Assembly (NCBI GenBank): GCA_035041965.1
Contig: JAPYMA010003043.1
Span: forward strand, 1-64,000
Length of the DNA: 64,000 nucleotides
Reading direction: 5' to 3'
DNA from: Anisakis pegreffii
Taxonomy: Eukaryota > Nematoda > Chromadorea > Rhabditida > Anisakidae
Shown: piece after piece, positions 12,470 through 24,098 of the stretch
Numbering within the stretch: position 1 is the first letter of the stretch
How the letters are laid out: every line of letters begins with the position of its first letter
Notes under the pieces: generated by a model
Seen by the model: only the letters and a program-made list of their open reading frames with translations
What the model was told of the DNA's origin: nothing
Database searches by the model: none
Position numbers and translations under genes: made by a program

Positions 12470-14741
12470 ATTACTCACAATCAACAGTTTCGATTGATCG
12501 AAAACGAGTTAAAATCATATTCTACACATTAGCAGCAGCAGCAGCATTTACTTTGGAAAATGACATAAACTTCGAGCTATTCACACTAAAAGCAATATTT
12601 TAGAATCAAATATCGTAGTGATGCATCCTTTCGTTGCACCACTCACAAAACAACTATTATAGAACAAATTCAGATATTCTTGTGTACACTGTGGATCTAA
12701 TTCATCTTGCTCAGTTAATCGAGATTTACTCATGTCTCTGAATACTTTCTCGCTGTCAGTTTTTTGTTTTCAGTGATGTCAAGTCTAAGGATGTGCAATC
12801 AGATGAATAAATGATTGAGATGATGTCAGATCCATTACGCGGAAAATAGAGACATGCATGTTTATTCAGTTATTCACGCCGTCGGCTAAATATTGATGAT
12901 TAGGATTTCGGTGAGTGTATGAGCAGTGAAAAGTTTGAGAGCGCAGCGAAGGTAACTTCAACGGTGAAAAAGCTCTGAGAATCAACTAATGAAATGGTAG
13001 AAAATATGATTGTTTCTCAAAGTTTCCATTGCATAATCCAAACAAATGAAAACTCAAAGACTACCGATTCAATATTCTTGATTGCTTGACCACTTTAAAA
13101 AAATAATCTCCAAATGTGATTAATTCTAATCGATTCTCTATAGAAAATCATCTTTCATGGGATTCGGTGAATCCAAAAGTGTTATTCGGTGGATTTCAAG
13201 AGTGAGATAAAATTTTGGTGCTTTGATAGATCAGCAGCACGAATAATTTTTGTTTACTGTGAACGCCACAAACAACCATGAATTTCCAACGAATAATGAA
13301 TATTCCTCTTCCAAAATTCTTCTCGACATCCCATGAATTGAAAAGCAACGCAACACAACTCACCGAACTGCTGAAGAGGACGTCTGAGGTACGAACAGAT
13401 TGATGAACGATGTGAATGCACGTCTCAGTGCTGAGGGCATCTTACCCAGCGCTGTGCTCATCGAGCACGTTCTGAAATGCTTACCTCATTAGAATCATTC
13501 ATAGCAGAAACCAAAAAAACTGCCGCTGAGTCTGCTTGATTGAGTCCAAATTGCTTAATTTGTTTAATTTTTGAGTGAACTGCTTAATTGCTTAATTCTT
13601 GAGTTCAAATTCGAAAATTTTCTAAATTTTTGTGCCGCTGTCACAACGAATTAATTTCCTCAAGCATAAAGATCACACGGACGTCACAAGGGCCCTTGAT
13701 AGCTCAGATGAGATTCTTGAAGATGAAATGTATGGAATCATTTCCGTAACAGTCACATCTTTTCATTATTCAGATAACACAAAAAATAACTTCAGAAGGA
13801 TTGAGCGTCTGAAATTTTGCAGATAAAAATAGTGACTCAGCTATCAGATTGAATTAGATGAGAACGAAAGAACTGCTTGTAGATTAAATCACTCGTATAC
13901 TTTAGTTGCTGAATGAAAGGACGAATTTCCAAATGACTAAATAATATCGTTACGGATATCAACACAACCCAATTGAATTTCTTTAAAGTAATAAAGGCGG
14001 CAATAAAATTCTTCAGTCATCCTCGAATGGAACGTCTTACTGTGCTATTAAGTGCTAACAATAAGCAAACAAATGAAGAAATGTTGTGGTCTCATGTACC
14101 CAATCGTTCTCCAATTAATCCAACACACACTTCTTTTTGCATCCACAATAAAAGTGTGCGACTTAACAGAAACTTCCCTCCTTTGCAAATTCATTTTAGT
14201 AAATACTAGGAAATTACTTCATCACCCGTTCATTCGAAAAGAGATTCACTGATGCGAGATAAAAAATGGAAATTCAGAAAAATTAAGTGGAACATTTTTA
14301 ATCAGGCAAAGCAGTGATATGTAGGAAGTGTAGCAATGTAAGAAGCATGCCATGGCATGGCATTCTTCAACGAGCAGTGTGAGCAAACATGTTGATGGGA
14401 TACATTTTCAGAATTGACGAGGAAGTAAACAATAAACCAGGATTTGCTTATTTGATTCCATGTGATCACATGAACAGATGAATGTTTTGAACAGATGAAC
14501 GATGGCGTTTAATAGAGTGAATACAGAAAGAAAGCATGAAAAGACAGTAATCGGCATGATGAAGCATTCTCATTTCTAGTCATTTACATAGATTATTTGA
14601 GCATTTCTTCCCCAGGGAGGATTGATTTGTTCGTAAACAAGCAGTGCAAGTGTCCAAATTCAACAAAACAACCACATGAAACGAAGATGAATCGAAGTCT
14701 TCTTCCGAAACGTTATTTCTAAATACGGTGTATCGAAAATT
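12470..14741. other. Gene-poor stretch with one exon-like plus-strand segment
   Basis: Mostly AT-rich with AATGAATGA phrases and an (AGC)5 run near 12532. The plus-strand segment 13278-13388 reads ATG plus 37 open codons (MNFQRIMNIPLPKFFSTS...) and ends at an exact G|GTACGA donor, like a first coding exon, but I find no convincing second exon. A 12-bp palindrome ATGCCATGGCAT lies near 14348. Confidence 0.35.
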
Positions 14742-15248
14742 TTAAAAAATTGAAAAGTTAATGCGATTTAGTGCCACACGGTGATGTTGTACTGTGATGA
14801 TTTCAACATTCAAACTTTTGATGGTTTCATTCGCAAGCGTCACATTTAATTCTGAATCTAAAAGCATTTTATGCAGGTGCAGCACAGACGAGTACCATTG
14901 GTCAAATTGCATCCCATTTATAAACATTCTTTTCAACTCTGCGTTAATTTTAGTAGAAGCAAGTCTATCAAAAGTGGTTAAGCAATAAACTATACTATGA
15001 TGATGGGGCAATATTATTTGAAATGTTCTCATTTTGATATCATTATTATGGTAAAACTGATAGAGATTATTATTAGCATCATTTAATAGAATCGCTGCTA
15101 CCAATATCACTTCTGTTATCGATAGAATAGTGCTGATATGTTGATAAGATCCAATAGAATGAACCAACCTTGATGGTGAGCATGAACATCTACGATCAGT
15201 TGTTAAAGGACGTTGTGAGATTTGAGACATAGATATTGATGATCGCAT
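14742..15248 (-). CDS. Uncharacterised single-exon open frame, 168 aa
   Basis: I do not recognise this. It is the longest uninterrupted frame in the left 35 kb. It has a possible hydrophobic segment around residues 36-56 (ILSITEVILVAAILL) and a mixed-composition C-terminal half (KRMFINGMQFDQWYSSVL) that does not look like simple repeat. There is no splice context, no neighbouring partner and no known domain. It may be a lineage-specific gene, a fragment of an old mobile element, or chance in AT-rich DNA. Confidence 0.25.
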   Translation of the reverse strand: MRSSISMSQISQRPLTTDRRCSCSPSRLVHSIGSYQHISTILSITEVILVAAILLNDANNNLYQFYHNNDIKMRTFQIILPHHHSIVYCLTTFDRLASTKINAELKRMFINGMQFDQWYSSVLHLHKMLLDSELNVTLANETIKSLNVEIITVQHHRVALNRINFSIF

Positions 15249-15677
15249 TATTCTTATGACTGATGATAATTACAGACGTGAATAACCTTATGAACGACAA
15301 CAAATTTCAACTGCTTCCCCAAACTTCTTGCTGCTGACAGACAAATAGAATGGATTCGGAAAGCAGCAATAAAACTTTTGGCTATGAATATCTATTTTCT
15401 GTCCAAAACTAACAAAATTCCGAAATTTTTTGCAATGATCCACCAAAAAAGTTTGCACTAAAAGTAAACACGTTCAATGAAGGAGGTGCAAGGGGCTATC
15501 TGAACTGCAGCAGCTATACAAATTGATATTCGTACCGAACAGGTGATAGAAAACTGTCTCTGTATTTACTGCAGAATGATCATGGAGAGCTCATAAGTTT
15601 GATGGATACATTCATATCTAAGGGGGTTGATGAACACTACCTTCCCGACTCAACGTAAGAATTAACAATGAACAAGG

Positions 15678-15959
15678 CTACTGAAGCTGATCTGATAGAA
15701 GCAAGGTACTGTAGAAGCAGAAGCTCATCCAACCGGAAATTTTACGTGTTTCGTTAGGTGAAGTTGATAAAACAATGCGTTCGTTGGCTTCAATATAAAA
15801 TTCACTGCTTGGTTGCATATCAAATTCAACGCAAAAACTTGCATTCCTAATCGCTCGGTCTATGAAAATCGGCAATAGGTTTGGCTGAATGAATGCATAA
15901 TCAAAAGCGAATCTCATGAATATTGCAATGAAATAACGACGACACAACGGAAACCTCAT
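15678..15959 (-). CDS. Uncharacterised open frame, 93 aa
   Basis: I do not recognise this. The frame starts at ATG and reads to a stop, with non-repetitive composition (FCVEFDMQPSSEFYIEANER) and an NET glycosylation-type site. An internal Met precedes FAFDYAFIQ, which is too polar for a convincing signal peptide. It lies 430 bp upstream of the 168-aa frame on the same strand, so both could be parts of one unrecognised gene. Confidence 0.2.
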   Translation of the reverse strand: MRFPLCRRYFIAIFMRFAFDYAFIQPNLLPIFIDRAIRNASFCVEFDMQPSSEFYIEANERIVLSTSPNETRKISGWMSFCFYSTLLLSDQLQ

Positions 15960-18357
15960 ATCATGAATACTAATATTCTCCTACGAATACTATCGTCATA
16001 ATTAGTCACATGTAAATCTACACCATTGCGCCGACCAACTTGCATCAGCAGATTGTTCTGCAAGTTTCGTTCGTAATTAGCCTTCGCTAAAGAACCCTCA
16101 GCTAGTCGACACAGCAGCATAAGTCCATGCATACATTATAAATGAAATTGATAGATTTATAAGTACACAAACGCATGTGATAAAATGCCAGCTTATATTG
16201 CATTAAGATCGAATTCTATTCTATTGTCTTCATTCGGAACAAAACAAGCAAACAACCAAATAACAATAGACGACATCTGTCCGATATATTTTCACTTTGA
16301 ATAATTCATTGTCTTACAGCAAAGTTTCTCAGAAACAATCGCGACATTGTTTTCGTTGTCGTAATTCATGATTTGTGAAGGTACACTTTTTTCCAGGTGC
16401 TTCTTAACTCATTGCAATATCGCTGTGCGAAAAACTAATTTCATCCGCACCTTAAATCGGTCAGTGAGGAGAAACATTGACATATTTGATAAATTTGGTT
16501 TTGATAAATTTGATAAATGAAAAATCCATTTGGTTGAACAATGATAAAGGGACAAATCCAACGTGAAAATGCTTATCATCAGCTTCGTAGTCATGAGATG
16601 AAATAGCGCCCTAAACGACAATTCGACTTTGCTCACAGCAATGAATCAGCAGTGGTTATAAAAACGTCCCAATGGACACTCAAATAAAGTTTGAATTCTA
16701 CTAAAATCGTAAATTATTTATTGAAAAATGCCTTAATCTCTATTTGGTTCTCCATCAGTGCTATTCTAAATTGAATATGTCTCACGGGACTCTAATATAG
16801 GAATGGAATGTGGATTATAGAATTATAGGGATGCGCAATTGATGAGGATTCGTAAAAGGATTAATACCAAAGTAAACAAAAGATACCAAAGGATTATTAC
16901 CAGTATACTAATTGAAAGAAAAAACTACGCACACACACATCGTTGAGCATACGAATTCAATTACCATTTGCCATAGGAATCCATGATTACATCAAGCCTC
17001 GAGGCTAGAATTGATTGGATTTGAAGACGACTGATTCATTTTTGCATTCAAAGAATACAAGTTCAGCAGAAACATACGTATATTCATTAACACATAGCGA
17101 AATGAATGTTATATTCCAATTGATCTTGGAAACTCAACCATATAAAGTCTCAGGATATATCAACAACAGTTTTGAAGGCTGAACAGAAAGAGCTCTAGAT
17201 GAACGACAGACAGTTGCCAGCAACTAAACTCAACTTCCTAAAAAACCACAGCATCATGCTCACATTTCATTGCCGTGGTGAAATGTAAGCTCACCCTAAA
17301 ACAAAATCAGTTCCTTGTTAATAAGCATTTCGAAGAAATCAGCAAAGAAAAAAACACCAGCGGCATCAATGATTAAAGTACGATGTTCGATGATGACGTG
17401 CTCTAAAGCAGTTAACTAAGATAAGGACTTTATCAGATGCCACACACTTTACTCTTCACTCTCTTTCTAATGGATGATGATATGCAGATTTCATCTGTTA
17501 ATATGGTCCTGTTTGAAAGGTCATGACATCAAGAGTGAGAACTGAGAATTGCGATGTTTTATGTAAAATCCAACAAATGTTGACAAAAACCTATTGAATT
17601 ATGACATGAAATTTCAGTGTAACAAAAAAAATTCTTCTACCAGTTCGTATAAATCGCCCTTCATGGAAAGTTTGCAAGCGTGAGAAGACAACTCAAGCGA
17701 ATCTCCAAAAAATACTGTAAATGCATTCACACAATATTCTATTAATAGTGTTCATTCTCGAAGAACGCATAATTTTTACAGTGAATGCGCAGAACAATCG
17801 CTTCGAAGAGCCTAATATTCACTGCATTCAGTTCTTGAAATGAAGACCGGTAAATGAAGAACTGAGAAAATTTTCGAACGAAAAGAGTTATTTTTTATTT
17901 TTATGAAATGCATTACGACATTTTACCAATTGCAATTAGTAAGTAATAATAATAGACATTTTGTGCTTGTGGCCTTTCAGTTTTTCACTCGTCTTAAGGA
18001 ACGACAAGCGAAGAGACGCAAACATGATGTTATAAATTATTATTTTTGTCATTAATATTTTTATTATTATCATTGGCAATAATATCATCAGCATTGTAAT
18101 TATTGCTATTATTACTATTAATATTATCGTCAATGATGAATTTGCTAGATAAGGAACGTACCTAGTCGTTTCGACTAAGACAGCATGATTTGCCGTCACA
18201 GAAGTACGATAGTTCATCTTGGACCGTATCTCGTTTTGTCAGCCTTCAATTACTGAATGTTTGTTCGCCCGAAAACACTGTACTATCATGCGATTTGAAC
18301 GACGAATGAAGGAAACAAATACAGTCTGAAATATTCGTATGTAGCGATACTCTGAGG
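15960..18357. other. Intergenic stretch, no gene seen
   Basis: Contains a short TTTGATAAA tandem near 16490-16520, a small hairpin (CACATTTCA...TGAAATGT) near 17263-17288 and an ATT-rich microsatellite at about 18040-18130. I see nothing coding. Confidence 0.45.
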
Positions 18358-18359
18358 TA

Positions 18360-18572
18360 GTGTTGTGCGGGAGGAGAAAAATAAGTCGGGACCGGGAGAG
18401 TCGGGGACCGGGAGAGTCGGGGACCGGGAGAGTCGGGGACCGGGAGAGTCGGGGACCGGGAGAGTCGGGGACCGGGAGAGTCCCCGAAAATGGCCGTCGC
18501 TCGAGAATCGGGGATTCGGGGACGGGGATTCGGGGACGGGGAACCCGAATTTGGAGATTCTCCGCACAACAC
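18360..18572. mobile_element. 213-bp TA-flanked mini-element with G-rich tandem core
   Basis: Perfect 11-bp terminal inverted repeats, GTGTTGTGCGG (18360-18370) and CCGCACAACAC (18562-18572), are each flanked by TA (18358-18359 and 18573-18574). This matches the TA target-site duplication of Tc1/mariner-type elements. The interior carries six 16-bp units (ACCGGGAGAGTCGGGG, last one variant) at 18391-18486, then two GGGATTCGGGGACG-type units. Very high GC contrasts sharply with the surrounding third-GC DNA. There is no transposase. Proline- or arginine-rich frames across it are translations of the repeat. Family membership is inferred from the TA flanks and terminal repeats only. Confidence 0.75.
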
Positions 18573-18859
18573 TAACACGAAGTTCGCTTTGCATGCGGTT
18601 GATCAAACGGCGGAAAGATAACGACCATACTCGAATCTTAAATGAGTGAGGGACAATGAAAGGAATTAGAAAACAGGAACGTGGAAAAAATCGTCTGGAA
18701 TGACTTCAATAAAGCTAACAAAACAAGACGCAGTAAAACGCTTGGAATGGAAACGAATATGAATTAAAATTTCTATTGACACTAATGGGTGGTCGGTCGG
18801 ATGGATATACAAACCCGCCCAGTCAGAAAATCTTGGTCATGTTCAGCTCGCATCTTAAA

Positions 18860-18895
18860 TTAGGCTTAGGCTTAAGTTTGGACTTAGGCTTAGGC
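18860..18895 (+). repeat. Interstitial nematode telomere repeats (TTAGGC)
   Basis: Six consecutive hexamers: TTAGGC twice, TTAAGT, TTGGAC, TTAGGC twice. Four of six are exact copies of the standard nematode telomeric hexamer. Confidence 0.9.
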
Positions 18896-18948
18896 TTCCA
18901 TTGAACTCTTCCGTTAGACCCGTCAATTCAGAAAATCCTGCGTAAACG

Positions 18949-18975
18949 CTAACCCTAAACCTAATCCTAAGCCTG
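18949..18975 (-). repeat. Inverted degenerate telomere repeats
   Basis: The minus strand reads TTAGGA-TTAGGT-TTAGGG-TTAG-like hexamers (with GGCTTAGG at one side), opposite in orientation to the TTAGGC array 53 bp to the left. The two form a head-to-head telomeric pair. Confidence 0.7.
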
Positions 18976-19050
18976 AAATGTCCGTTAGGCCAAGTGTCCT
19001 TCGGCAAAGTGTCGTTAGAGGAAATGTCTTTCGACTTAGGCAAAGTGAGA
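18976..19050 (+). repeat. Degenerate 16-19-bp tandem repeat
   Basis: Four to five diverged copies of AAATGTCCGTTAGGCC-type units (AAGTGTCCTTCGGCA, AAGTGTCGTTAGAGGA, AATGTCTTTCGACTTAGGC) follow directly on the telomeric motifs and share TTAGGC-like cores with them. Confidence 0.55.
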
Positions 19051-22000
19051 GGAGAAATTGGAGGGAGGATGCTATTTATGTGCCTATTCTCGCGAAAACA
19101 ACCGCAAATGATTAGAAGAATCGCAAACGAGAGGAAACTAAGCTCCAGAATTGCCGACTATTCATTCGTTTGTGCCGAACATATAATAAGATTCGAGAAA
19201 CGCTCTCAATCAACAAGCTGAACGTTTCACTCAAACGCAATTCAATTTACAGAAAGAAGATAAATTTCCTTATAACAAATAGCTCAACTGTCCATCCACA
19301 CAACAGCGCTGCTTATTCCTTCGAATAGCCAATGAATCACACCCAAAAATACCAATTACCAAAAACGAGCCCAATAGAGAAATCAAATGTATGAGCAAAA
19401 AATGAAAAATTTGAGTTTATATTTGAAACAATCCTATTTTTTTTTGAAACATACAAATTGAATTTGAAACATTCCAATAGAAATTGAAACAAATGAAAAA
19501 AAAAATCCACGAATTTGTCTTATCCAATTGAATTTACTGAAAAAACTGCGGTTATTTTTTCTCTCATTTTTTTTGGATTTCAAAATCGACATTTTTCGCA
19601 CTGAAAATTTGACGAAGTTATTCGCATCAATAAGTGAGCGTTTTATTTTTAGTACTTTGAATTTTGAATGAGTACTTTGAATTTTTCGAGTGTTTCGAGT
19701 GCAAATTCGAGTGTTTGCAGGTTTTCTAGCATTAATTGCAAGCTTCAATATTGCACTTTTCTTTATCAAATCTGAGTCTTACTTTTTAGATGCATATGAT
19801 ACTTACACTTGTTAGATCACTTATATCATACTCAGTTGAATCACCCTATCGTATCTGTGGCAGCTTTCAGCATGGAAACTTTATTGACAATAAGTTATTC
19901 AAGCGAAACGAATCGCCAGCTTCACTCATTCCTAACCTTCAGATTTCATCGTCTTAACTAAATTCGATCTTTGCCAATTGAATCCATGCAAAATATGAAT
20001 AGTCTCATTTCTTAATGACCGAAAGCAATCTCAAATGTACTGTAAGCCGTCATCTGATGTACAATGAAAGATGTACTCACTACAAGAAACATTCCACATG
20101 AATGTAGTGATAATGATGCTATTCAAAATGTTTTCAAGTTATCACTGAATCAACAAGAGCAGACGGACAACTAGTGGGAAGTGTGCTTTCTGAAGAGTGT
20201 TTTTCGTGGATGGATATTCAGCGAAAATATCCGAGAAGAAGCAACCATCACATCCGTTTGTGTAAACACGGAAGAAAATGTCAAGTAAATATGTGCACTG
20301 ACTGCATTCGCTCGCAATCGAATGAAACTCAGTGAACATTGCATTCGTTATTTTTGCTTGATTGCCTATTGCATACGAATGAACGCAACTCTAATCAAAT
20401 GCACAAAGAAGCATCTCTTTACAATAACAATAGTGAAAACATTCAGTACACAGTAAACAATCAAAACGATGAAAATAACTACAAAATGGGATGTTGGCTT
20501 GAGAATATTCGAATGGAATTGCCACTAAAAGACATCGATTTGGAATCAATGTTCGCGTGATATCAATGAGAATCTAACTATAGCAAATTCCTTCGAATAA
20601 TTGGAATATTTTAATATTTCATGAAATTCACGCATAAATTAGCGATTTAGCCTCGTTCACTGGATCACCACAAACGGGAAGTTGCCATAGCAATTGCTGA
20701 GAAAATCAGATTATGTCACATTTGATGAAGTATTCTAGTAGATCTTAAGCAACCAGCCACGGTGAAATAAATGGAGTGGAATGATGCGAAAAAGTCCAGA
20801 AAGTGAAGCTATAACCGTCAGTATCAAAGTGTTTCCTTCCTTAGAAGGTATCCTATTAGCTTTTCAAAAAACGAAGTGTGCTCACTTAAATAATAACGAA
20901 GCAATTAAGAGAACACGACGACTCATTCGAGTAAGACTGTAGTCGTAAATTTACTCGTAACAGGCAATTTTATGAGCTGAAGCGATAATTGAAGAGTGTT
21001 GATAGTCGTATCTGAACGATACACCCGAGTGGTGCGTATAAATCAACTCGATGAATTACGTACTTGGTTCTGAGACCATGAATGAATGTTTTATAAAATC
21101 TCATCATCAGAATTATTGATGCACTGATTGGAAATACAATCTCATGGAAAGATAAAATTCTGTATACGTCATAAGGAGAAGTCTGCGTGAAAGTCTGCTA
21201 AACGAAAAAAAAGTGGAATGAATTGTGCAATGAAACAACTCACTTATGATTTATGAAGTCATAAGTTTGAAGTTGGTATTTGACATAGAAGTTAGCATTT
21301 GGAAGTTCGTATTTGACATGGAAGATATTTCTTCTTTTCCAGGAAACTGAGAATGTTAAATTGACATGAAACTAATATCAAATGAGATTGATGTTTCTAT
21401 TAATGAAAATTAAATAATCTAGTCAAATGAGCAATCGAAGATGACTAGAGTCACTAGATTTAGTTAACTGAATGAAATAAATGGCAAGATTATAAGAGGT
21501 TGGAGTCACTGATGTCTTCTTGAAAGATTCACGGAAGTATATGAAAAAAGAATTCGATGCAAACGTTGTTAAAAACCCGAAAGATATTCAGTTCTCAAAA
21601 GAAATGGGTTTTGAAAAATCGCTCGGTGTTGTAACCGATCGTATGTGAGAGAATTCCACTTCTGCAATTCACTTACAATTAGAGTCATTTCGAAAAACTT
21701 TGATGAAACAAAAAAGATTCCATCGTGCTTCCCTCATTCTGCAGTCGACGAAAAATTCCACCATTGAAATACTTCATGAAAACTGTGAAAACTAGAAGAA
21801 ATTTCTTATTTTCCATGAAACTGAGAATGACAAATTGTTTACCGCTAATAGATCAGATTAAGAAATATCAACGAGCATTAGGTCAAAATCTATCGATAAG
21901 ATTAGGCTGATCACAACCAATTGTTTTCTGGTCAAATTCTCAGAAATCGCTTCCAATATTATGATATATTTCTTGCTTATGCTGCTGTTGGATACTAAAC

Positions 22001-22300
22001 AATTTCAAAGAACTGCGTTCTATTCGAGCATTAAGAGTGCTCATAAAACTTTCGTTTTATGATTTCGCATGAAAAGCTTTTAAGAATGTTTGTTCCGGAA
22101 ATGATCGCCTTAATAGTTTCTGCATTATTATGATACATTTTAAGTGCAATGTAGTAATGTTAAAAACTCCGCACTCATAAATTCTTGTGACTGATTGATT
22201 GCAAAGCAATAAAAAAGATAAGTAGTTGAGAACTTGCTGACAAAAAATCCTATTCAGATCAATCCGCATTCGTTATGATATTATGATAACAGTGTTATGT
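19051..22300. other. Gene-poor stretch
   Basis: I see no recognisable gene. A poly-A/T-rich tract occupies about 19430-19560. Short local repeats occur near 21270-21330 (GAAGTT..TATTTGACAT, period about 35). TTTCC(A/T)GGAAACTGAGAATG-like phrases recur at 21335 and 21810. Confidence 0.4.
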
Positions 22301-22308
22301 GATCTAAT

Positions 22309-22405
22309 TTGCATATAGTGATCTTCTTTGCGGGTAATGATCTCATTTGTGATCTAGTGATCTAACGGGTAGTGATCCATTTTGCATATAGTGATCTTCT
22401 TTGCA
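22309..22405 (+). repeat. Local duplication of a GTGATCT-rich phrase
   Basis: TTTGCATATAGTGATCTTCT occurs at about 22309 and again at about 22380, with several GTGATC(T/C) motifs between. A diverged version (GTGATC..GTGCATAT) follows the SINE-like copy near 23140, which suggests the locus was duplicated before or around that insertion. Confidence 0.65.
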
Positions 22406-22593
22406 TACGGTTATCTTAAGAAATTGTATACAAGAATTCTATATAAGTGAGACATCTCATTTGTCTTCTGTCTTCGTCACTAGTTCGAGAACGACAGGCG
22501 GTTCTCCACCGTTATCTAGGTTTTCAAGTAAATGTCATTATTCGTCTAGGCGTAATCTGCACAAGGCGGCAAACCCAACAAACAGCTGCTAAA

Positions 22594-22712
22594 CATGTGG
22601 AATATGTAAGAATGTAACTTCCAAACTATGGGATATTACTGAAAGCGAGTGAACGATAAATGAATAAATAATTATTACTGCAGACAGACAAATGAATGAA
22701 TGATTAATAATC
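22594..22712 (+). repeat. Direct repeat copy 1 (about 119 bp)
   Basis: Starts ATGTGGAATATGTAA and ends GAATGATTAATAATC. Its partner at 23254-23372 is similar along the whole length with scattered substitutions. The 660-bp spacing contains a SINE-like insertion. Confidence 0.8.
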
Positions 22713-22799
22713 AGTTGCATAGACGAATGAACTAATAACTGAGTTTCAAAGTGATGCAGGACGGTAGGCTTGAATGTATCGAAGCTATATTTCTATAGT

Positions 22800-23101
22800 G
22801 GGACTATTAATTATTACTTGGACATCGAGTGGTTGTTTCGTCAATCGCAATGAGCGATCAGCAGAATATTCATTTTACTAGAGTAATGATTATTTATTGA
22901 CTTGGTATTTGGCTGCGTCTTATTATGCAAAGTGTTCATGGCGACTAATTATTTACTCGGTTGTGTTCGGTTGGCCTGCTCGCCTAGCCAGCGGGGTGGC
23001 GTAAATTGAGGCTAAAACAACGCACACGGAAACGTGAGCATTGTGGCCAGCAACGTTATTAACGTTTGATAGCCTGCTTGCCAATCCAGGTAATCCAGGT
23101 A
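22800..23101 (+). mobile_element. SINE-like element copy A
   Basis: About 302 bp, flanked by the 13-bp direct repeat ATATTTCTATAGT (22787-22799 and 23102-23114). The body shares its layout with the copies at 23781 and 54327: TTACTTGGACATCGAGTGG near the start, CTCGCCTAGCCAGCGGGGTG in the middle, ACGTTTGATAGCCTG late, and the tail ATCCAGGTA repeated twice. The 3' short tandem tail and variable-length target duplications are what LINE-mobilised retroposons leave. TAGCCAGCGGGGTGG and CGTTTGATAGCC loosely resemble Pol III A and B boxes, though spaced wider than in a tRNA. No protein is encoded. The family has no name I recognise. Confidence 0.8.
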
Positions 23102-23253
23102 ATATTTCTATAGTAATCTACAAAATCCGTTGATCTATAGTGATCAGGTGCATATCAATGGGTACCTCAGCGCTGGTTGAGATAGCTTTAATCAAATAGC
23201 AGCTATAGCTTCTCAACTATGCAAATTCGCCCGACAGAATATACATTTTTCTG

Positions 23254-23372
23254 AATGTGGAATATGTAAAAATGTAACGCACAAACTATGGGATATTTCA
23301 GAAAGCGAGTGTGCGATAAATGAATCAATAATTATTGCTAGAGGCAAACAAGTGAATGAATGATTAATAATC
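23254..23372 (+). repeat. Direct repeat copy 2 (about 119 bp)
   Basis: Partner of 22594-22712: ATGTGGAATATGTAA, then CAAACTATGGGATATT and GAAAGCGAGTG, then GAATGATTAATAATC. Substitutions are spread evenly, as expected of an old segmental duplication. Confidence 0.8.
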
Positions 23373-23780
23373 GCAGACGGGTAAATTTTTTAAATTTTGA
23401 ATTTTAATAAAATTAAATTTAAATTTTCAAAGATTTCAAAGTGATCATATATGAATTCAAAAATACACTGATAATGACCAGTTTACACACAAATGTTAAC
23501 ATCTCTATTACATCATAAAGTACCATTTTGCAATAATTAGCTCATGATGATGTGCCATTTGAGTAAGGATATTCCTGAATTGTTCATTAATGTATGATCA
23601 TATCTTTTTTCTTAAGTCTATCAATCACTAGGCCACAAATGTCGATGTGTCACTAGCAGACGTCAAAAAAAACTAGAATTTGAGATCAAGAGATCTCAAA
23701 CTGTGACTTCTCAAGCTCTTACGCAAATGAGATTCAATGTCAACGCATTACTCATCATAAATAAACTAATAATAATAGTC

Positions 23781-24098
23781 GGGAAAATTAACAATATTGA
23801 TCAACATTAATATTGCTACTTGGACGTCGAGTGGTTGTTTTGTCAATCGCTGCGAGCAATCGGCGGAATACTTATATTACTAGAGTTATGATTATCTATT
23901 GGATTGGTATTTGGCTACGATTAATTATGCAAAACATTCATGGCAACTAGTTAGCTAGTGGGTTGTATTCGGTTGACCTGCTCGCCTAGCCAGCGGGGTG
24001 GCGTGAATTGCGGCCAAAACAATGCGCACGTAAACGCGAGCATTGTGGCTAGCAACGTTACAAACGTTTGATAGCCTGGCCAATCCAGGTAATCCAGG
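23781..24098 (+). mobile_element. SINE-like element copy B
   Basis: Second copy of the family, same orientation. It is flanked by the 8-bp direct repeat TAATAGTC (23773-23780 and 24099-24106). The 5' end is slightly longer than in copies A and C and diverged (AACATTAATATTGCTACTTGG). The central GC-rich box and the doubled ATCCAGGTA tail are intact. A different target duplication shows an insertion event independent of copy A. Confidence 0.8.

Noticed and set aside
14338..14365. ATGCCATGGCAT palindrome as a regulatory site
   Set aside because: A single short palindrome with no associated gene; expected by chance at this scale.
16863..17400. Possible coding block between 16.8 and 17.4 kb
   Set aside because: Frames are short and interrupted, composition matches intergenic DNA, and there are no matching splice borders.
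18246..18649. Pro- or Arg-rich open frames on both strands
   Set aside because: They are translations of the 16-bp GC-rich tandem repeat, which happens to stay open in several frames; there is no independent coding signal.
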